Position numbers and translations under genes: made by a program. Shown in pieces: positions 57,377-64,000 of a DNA stretch of 64,000 nucleotides (positions are counted from its first letter, which is position 1; each line of letters opens with the position of its first letter). The notes beneath the pieces are model-generated. The model did no database searches, was not told where the DNA came from, and saw only the letters and a program-made list of their open reading frames with translations. This DNA comes from Megamerina dolium (Eukaryota; Arthropoda; Insecta; Diptera; Megamerinidae): assembly GCA_963854835.1 (NCBI GenBank), contig OY978525.1:100767388-100831387 (forward strand), written 5' to 3'.

Positions 57377-58879
57377 TGTCATCATTAACATGTAAATTGA
57401 ACCATCGAAAGCTGCTCTCCGGAACCAGTGTCAGTTTTAAATATTTTATCATAAAGTGGTTATTACAAGTCGACCGACATCTGATTATTCGAAGGATATG
57501 TCAAGATGTGTCAAGCACATATTTGTGTTTTTGCAGAAACTTTCCCGATGGTGTTAATCTGGAGTCGTCCTATCAAGTCAAACATTATGGAGGTCATCAT
57601 TTGACTATTTACTAGTCCTTTATCTTCCTTTCCTAGAATATTTTAAAGGGGGTTATCAAATCCAACGACTTTTTGGGTACTTTTCTGATTTATTGCGTTC
57701 AATTTAAATATGAAACCTTTATGTAAAACCACCCATGAAATTGATGGGTGTAATAAACATATTGCATACTCAACTTAAGAATTGATCTTTTTTCCGCCGA
57801 TATTTCTCAGACAGTCAGTCGCTTCAAAAAGTGTAATCTTACAAGTTAAGTAATAAAGTAGGTGCATTTGAATAGTAATTAAAAATATTTTTTTTATACT
57901 TATATATGCATTATATTTCAATTTGATCACCAACTCCTACATGTTTATACATGTATAGACGTCGCGCTGACGTATTCATTAGTATAATTGTGCATTAAAT
58001 GTAAATTTTATATTTGAATACTTAGATTTTCATGCCATATTTAAATATTAAGTATGTAATTGCATATTTGGAATTGTTAAATATTTGTATTTTATAGTTA
58101 TAGAATTGAAATAACTTTTAATTGAAATAACCTTAATAGTTAATCTTTATAACTATAACGATTTATGTATGTACGTATAGTAATAATATTAATCGAGTTA
58201 AAGTATGAAAATTAAATTCTAAGCGTGTCGACTGTGAAAAATTTTAAGTATTGTCGAATGGGCTAATAACTAATGTTAAATAGTTTAGTCGGTCTAGACT
58301 GGTATCCAAAAACAAAGCTATTGTGTTCATAACGACATTTTTTCTCTTTATTAGGTACATTAGCCGATATTCCCGGGACCTTGGTGCTTAATCAGAATAT
58401 TGGGCAAATAATTTACTAGTGTGTTTAGTGTATATATGGGTATATCCAGTAGCTTCAAGAATTCTTTTTTGGCTTGCAGTGAATGATTCCTTTAGAAGAT
58501 ATTACTATCGGCAATATTTTGTCCTCCCTCAAGTTCCACATTCTTTTGATCTTTCTTGCCAATTTAATGTATTTGTTCACCTAATCTTCATGTACCTTTG
58601 CCACGTTTCGTGATGTGGGGATTGTCACATCTATTATGAACGCGTTTCTGACTGTGTTTTTCCATAATCACAAATACTGGACGATTGTGTAGATGTGTCT
58701 GCTCTGTATACACTGTACGATCGTAGTAATATTTTCAACTCATCTTTCTCACACACAGGGCAAGGTTCATACGAATGCTAAGGCTAATCATAATTTGTTG
58801 TTAAATATTTCTGGTTAGCTCTTCGACATGGCTGTTGGTTGGTTGGTTTAGGTGCTGCTCGGTAGACAGAGACCGAGAC
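57377..58879. other. Intronic or intergenic sequence, nothing certain
   Basis: Open frames of 72 aa at 57397-57615 and 64 aa at 58419-58613 show no recognised motif. The second lies in less AT-rich sequence (58320-58760) that may be older LINE sequence continuous with the fragment at 58880. Confidence 0.35.
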
Positions 58880-59260
58880 TCAATTTACACATAGAAAAAC
58901 ACAATTTTACTACATCCCTCCTGGAATCACTGAGGTGAGGCCTATACAAACCATCTTGATCCTATTTTGTTTCCAGCAATTTCATTTAGGCTATCCATAA
59001 GGAATTTTCCTAGAGTTCTATGTCGTAGAGCGCCCTGACACATAGATAGTGGAAAACCTTCTCCTTGGATACCTCTTGTTTGCAGCTTTGGCATCTGTTG
59101 TTGTAGGACCATCCTATTTTCTCTGCATGGTCCCCTATCGGCCAGTGACCGGTAATAGTGGAGATGATCATGAAGATACCTGTTCTTTTCTTTCTTACCA
59201 ATTCGTCAGTTCTTGACTTATAGTATTTAGGCCAAGTTGCTTTTGCTATTTTACAGGCGT
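58880..59260 (-). mobile_element. LINE C-terminal fragment
   Basis: The minus-strand frame at 59010-59201 reads IISTITGHWPIGDHAEKIGW then CQSCKQEVSKEKVFHYLCV. The T-G-H-W-P-x-G-x-H motif followed by C-x2-C-x(n)-H-x3-C is the C-terminal region of R1/LOA/Jockey-type LINEs, the same type of region as at 13315 but a different family member. Confidence 0.72.
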
Positions 59261-59459
59261 CAGTTCTTTACCACCTGTTTTCTGCCTGCTTTCGAGACTG
59301 TATGTAGAGCACTCTTTTCTGATACCAGTAGAAATTCTAGAGGTTTTTACCCAGCCTTCACTGGGGTAGACTATGGAATCCTAAATGATGATTCTGGACT
59401 GATGTGGGGAAGTATATTTTGAGTTCTGGCTGATCCAAAATCAATATCATTTATCATTT

Positions 59460-59965
59460 TCATTAATTCTACTCTGACTCGAAGCTCAAATCAGTGTGTA
59501 GAAGCACTGATAATTTTATTTCAATCCAAAACACAAACACTGAAGTTAGTAATGGAACACAATATCTACCAAATGTCCGCCGGACTCTTCTTGCGTATGG
59601 TAATTTTTTTAATGAAATTTTCCATTGTATTTTTGATTAATGACAGCTATATCGTGCAATTAACAGCTCTAATATTATATTTGAGTGCTTCAATGTTTGG
59701 TGGATCATTGGCGTAGAGGTTATCTGTAACGCAGCTCCAATGAAAAAAGTCTAATGGTGTTAAGTCGCACGATCTCGGGGGCCATTTAAATTGTGCATTT
59801 CATTACATCACACGTCCAAGAAATTTTTTACACAATAGAGCCACTATTTCACCAACTGCATGGCATGTGGCGCAGTCCTGTTGTAAATAATCATTATCCG
59901 CGACAATAGCATCAATTTTAGGCCAAAATAAGTCAGTCAACATCGATCGTTAACGTCTCTTGACA
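59460..59965 (-). mobile_element. DD41D transposase relic
   Basis: The minus strand reads YLQQDCATCHAVGEIVALLC and KWPPRSCDLTPLDFF, then DNLYANDPPNIEALKYN, the region of the second and third catalytic acids. Stops interrupt it and no ends were found. Confidence 0.8.
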
Positions 59966-62189
59966 CTTGTTCTTAAAATACCCTGTACGAACTTAACTAA
60001 CAGAAAATATTCTGAGAAGATAGTGACTACTGAGTTTTGTCGAGGATCGGTTTTGCACATGTGTAAATTACTGGATTCTCAACTTGGAAGACAGACTGCC
60101 AGAAGTCAAGAAGTCGGTGACGCTGGTGTTCGGATCAAATTTTGTAAAAATTGGATAAAACATAGCACAAGCGAAAATGTATGCAAAAATCCTGGACCTC
60201 AAAGCTCAAAGCACATGAAATTAAGTTCTCCGAAAATACTTTTAGTGTGATAATTTTATAAATATTCAATAATTCTAATTCTAATCGAAGTACCATTAAA
60301 ATCTAATCAAATATCGAATATTGATCAGTCAATTTACATACGTATTTCTTAATAAAAAACAAAAAAAAAAAAACTGGTCAGTCTATGGAAATTTTTAAGA
60401 ACATTCAATACAAAAAAGGTATGCGCAAAACAAATTCGAATGCGTAATGCCTTCTTTTGGCAACCAGATAGGTGTCTGTACAAATAGTTAATAAAAAAAA
60501 ATCAAATTATTAATTAATAACCAGAATTACAAACACTTGTGCATTACACTACACTTGACCTAGAAAATTGTCAATTGACAAAATGTGTTACACTACTGTG
60601 TTACACCAATGGAAGTTTTATTAACGGCAAATTGTCAATTATGACAATATAAGCATATAGTTAACAACTAGTGGCTATTTAAATGCAAATTATTTAGAAA
60701 ATATATACAATATTTTTTTGTTTGCTTGGATATAAATAAGTTGGCCAATGTCATTAGGCAATTTTATAGCATATCTTTATCAAATGTAACTACTCGAAAT
60801 TAATGATAAGAACTTTTTTTTTTTTTTTTCAATTTTTCCATGCCTAGCTGATACAAAACTCAGAATTGTTTGATTGACATTTTTGTTATTATATTTTTGA
60901 CAATATAAAGACGCTATAATTTAATGAGCCTCTCTACATACATGGATAAACAATTTAGTCAATTGTATTTGATGTATGTATGCATGTAGGTATGACATAA
61001 TAAATTCTTAATAATCAGAGAATTGTTTGAAACAATATACTAAATTGTATGTGTACTATTGTATATTTGATAAAAGCGCAAAATGACGTTTGAGTGACAT
61101 TAGTGAATTTTACTTGAAAGAGTATGACTTAATATGGTTAAAAATAAAATCACATATATATTTTTCCAACTTTTTTTTTACGTTACGCCAGTTATAAAAT
61201 TTATGTTCCTGTTTTACTAAATTTAATGAATATATTTTTTACTTTACATTTTCAGCTCTCAATAAGTGAGAATATTATATCATTCATGTATTATTTATGA
61301 TTTTGCCATGTTAATCAAAGTATTTTGTTTTTTAAATATCTAGTTCATTTATTCATATAAAATAAATATGCACGTATCAGTGTATTAGTTAGTTAGTATT
61401 TTGTTGTTTTTGTATTTCATATTTAAATTGAATTTTATTGAAAGTAAATTGTACATGAGATTGTAAATTATACATACAAATCGGAAGTAATAAAAACGTT
61501 AGTTGTTGATTTTAACACATTTGTATACATTATAGTAAGCGTATAATGTATGTTACTTGATATTGAGAGACATTAGATATATTGAACTATATTCGCAATA
61601 TTTAAAAGAAAGCTGCTGTGTTGACAATTCATTTGAAAGTAAAATTTGAAGAATCAAATGTTAGTGACAAATTTAAAAAACTGATGACAATAGTTGGTTG
61701 CGAATATTTGAGTCTCCAGGTCGAAATTTGGATTCCACTGCCTCAATAGAATATGCTAAAAAATACAAATATTTGCTCTTCAAGCGGTGTTCACATGAAT
61801 TGAAAATTCTTAAAACAGTAAAGAATTTACCATGATAAATTATGGAAAAGGGCTCTATGACAATCATCTGAAGAATTATGTTACAATAGTTACTTTTGCT
61901 GTTCGGAATATGCTCTTCACTAAGTTTTTAACGATTAATCGTAAATTTTATAACTCGACTAATTCACATTAAAGCCGATAAGTTATTTGTAGAATGAATT
62001 GATTGGTTGTTTAACTGCAAAATTACTTTAAATTTATAAAGACTGATCCCATAGGAGGTACTTTTTCGAATAGGGATTCTCAGACATCTCACGCATGGCA
62101 ATTGTCATATTGATATGACATTTGGGTTCATTATGCATTGATATTTCACCATCAATAGATTTACACCAAAATAATGTTTATAAATTGTG
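59966..62189. other. AT-rich region without recognised genes
   Basis: A 96-aa frame at 59960-60250 has no motif that I know and overlaps the DD41D relic edge. The remaining 1.9 kb shows no ORF or repeat of note. Confidence 0.4.
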
Positions 62190-62490
62190 GAAATTTATTT
62201 CCAAAATGCCAAATCATCGATTTATTGAAAGATAGTTTCAATGAGAACAACATAAGAAGAAATGGACCCGTAAATTGGCCTCCATAATCTTGTCATCTGA
62301 CGTCGTTGGATTATTTTTTATGGGGGTGGATGTGAAATCACTTGTTTATGTCGATAAACTACAATCGATTCATGCATTAGAAGCGAACATAATTAATTAA
62401 TGCGTAATTAATGGATTATCGGCCGAAATGCTCGAAAGAGTGCCCGAAAATTGGACCTATAGAATGGATCATGTATGAGCCAGTTGCGAA
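62190..62490 (+). mobile_element. DD41D transposase relic, C-terminal part
   Basis: The plus strand shows KDSFNENNIRRNGPVNWPP, stop, SCHLTSLDYFLWGW and KSLVYVDKLQSIHALEA-like sequence after a frame change, then MLERVPENWTYRMDHV. It is typical of the segment around the third catalytic acid and the C-terminus. Confidence 0.78.
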
Positions 62491-62939
62491 CATTATTTAA
62501 AAGAAATTATTTTCAAACATTGAAGGTCATAAACCGAAGTTTAGTATTAAATACAATTATTTATAATTAAATTGATTTTAATTGGTTTTTATAAGCATTT
62601 TATGATTGGCTGCGAAGAGCCGAAATTAGTATAGCGTTAATTTATCGTTTTGTTGTGAAACCCCCTTTCAATATCGCTTTTTTTCGAATTCTTTTTTACT
62701 TAGTCTTTTCAGATAAATTTTCAAATTAAATCTCATTTAATACGTAACATAAATATTGAAATCCTATTTGCTTCTCTTGAAACCAAAATTATATTATTAT
62801 ATCTTGTACTCATACAGTGTGATTTCTTTTGTTATGTTTTTTTTTCGAATAAAATTATTAAAAAAATACAATAATTTTTTTCTATTGTTTATTTTATTTA
62901 AATGTCCACTACCTGCAGCCACGCAAAGAGCAGTTCTTT

Positions 62940-63650
62940 TTCTGTTCAATTTCTGTTCAATTTTTCTGGTTCAATTTCAGCAATTTTGTTGCATATGTTG
63001 GCTTTAAGTGGAGAGACTCTGGTTTGTTGGAACAAACTTTGCTTTTTAAGTACCCCCACAAGAAAAAGTCAGGCGGCTTCAAATCAGGTAAGCATGGTGG
63101 CCAATCAAAATCATCTTGTTTCGAAATCAATCGACCAGAGACCTTCGATAAATCTATTTTTTCACCAGCAGTTTGGCATGTTGCACCATCCTGTTGAAAC
63201 CAGTAATCAACCATGCCATATTCATCCATTTCATATGCTAAAAAATTTCGTATCATTACCCGATATCGCACCCCGTTGACCGTTATTGTCGAACCATTAT
63301 CATCCACGAAAAATACGGTCCAATGACTCCGTTCCAGCATACATCGCACCAAACAGTTGACTTTTGATGAATGTTAAGGCACTTCATGAATCAATTGAGG
63401 ATTTTCAGTACCCAAAATAACGAACATTTTGCGTATTAACACTACCACGAAGCATTAAATGAGCCTCATCTGTAATGATCAAACGAATCCAAAAATTTGT
63501 AAATAATATTTCACAATTTCAGCTCTTTCTTGTGGTGTGTAATGCTCCATGGTGAAAATTGTACTGATCTGACATTTCTAATGCGCACTGTCACTTGTCA
63601 TTCTGACATCGGGCAGCCGAACAAAACATAAGGTACCACCAAAAAGAATA
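62940..63650 (-). mobile_element. DD41D-like element with D-x39-D spacing, deleted
   Basis: On the minus strand MEHYTPQERAEIVKYYLQIF starts near 63552 and jumps to ITDEAHLMLRGSVNTQNVRY (first Asp). In another frame GSTITVNGVRYRVMIRNFLA, YWFQQDGATCQTAGEKIDLS and KPPDFFLWGYLKSKVCSNKP follow (63352-62957), with 39 residues between the second and third acids. AAGGTACCACCAAAAAGAATAACCC-like sequence at 63630-63655 may be its outer end. The other end is missing. Confidence 0.8.
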
Positions 63651-64000
63651 ACCCTGTATTTGCCATCCAAAAATTGTTTAAACCCTTGAATAAATTATTA
63701 TTTGTGGCACTTGATTGTGTGCATCATATGTGTATGTACATTTTAGTCACCTTGCCATGAATATTTTGAATTTTAGTGATACCAATTTCATTCTACATAC
63801 AATCTAAATTATAAATATAAGTAATATTTTTGTAGAGTTTAGAAATATGTATGAATATTAACTAGTTCAAGTATATACAATGTACATAGATAGTCTTATA
63901 CTACGAGTAATTCATACATCATTTGAAATACAATACATGCATATATCGTTGCCACAAACTTTACTATTCCATTCCATACTTTTGTTTAGTTTATTAATTA

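Overview
The window is AT-rich nuclear DNA from a higher fly. Short exons with GT..AG introns, AATAAA signals, mini-me-type repeats with a (GTCY)n tract, mariner and DD41D ('rosa'-type) transposons and a tRNA-derived SINE all point to Diptera. A true fruit fly (Tephritidae) is my best guess, but I could not run a search to confirm it. Almost all of the coding content is on the + strand and the rest is transposon-rich intergenic or intronic DNA.

Left part (1-13 kb): LINE and mariner scraps, then an arginine-kinase-like gene (4712-6127). It keeps the fold but has lost seven of the eight catalytic or nucleotide-binding residues I could align, so it is probably a pseudoenzyme. Next is a six-exon gene (8881-12395) with a Dpy-30 dimerisation motif followed by ankyrin-like repeats. 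Its last intron holds a long inverted-repeat element that is itself split by a deleted DD41D transposon. A small candidate first exon (2990-3056) is splice-phase compatible with both genes.

Middle part (17.7-35 kb): a tandem array of SLC17-type major facilitator anion transporters. Gene 1 (17743-21248, 495 aa) and gene 2 (25574-30195, 491 aa) are intact and share exon layout and intron phases. A third copy (34088-34953) is a decayed pseudogene. The last intron of gene 1 holds about 1.5 kb of repeats built from GATTACNGTAATC-like words. A mini-me/Helentron-like element with six units of about 300-312 bp lies between genes 1 and 2.

Right part (35-64 kb): mostly mobile DNA. It has a full-length RTE-clade non-LTR retrotransposon with an uninterrupted 992-aa endonuclease/reverse transcriptase ORF and a perfect 14-bp target-site duplication. 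A 179-bp relative looks like a twin-primed (5'-inverted) insertion with its own 14-bp duplication. A near full-length DD41D transposon sits inside a TA microsatellite and carries two homopolymer frameshifts. SINE copies occur throughout, several with clear target-site duplications, and there are many mariner relics. A single candidate first exon (55722-55830) may begin another gene that continues beyond the window.
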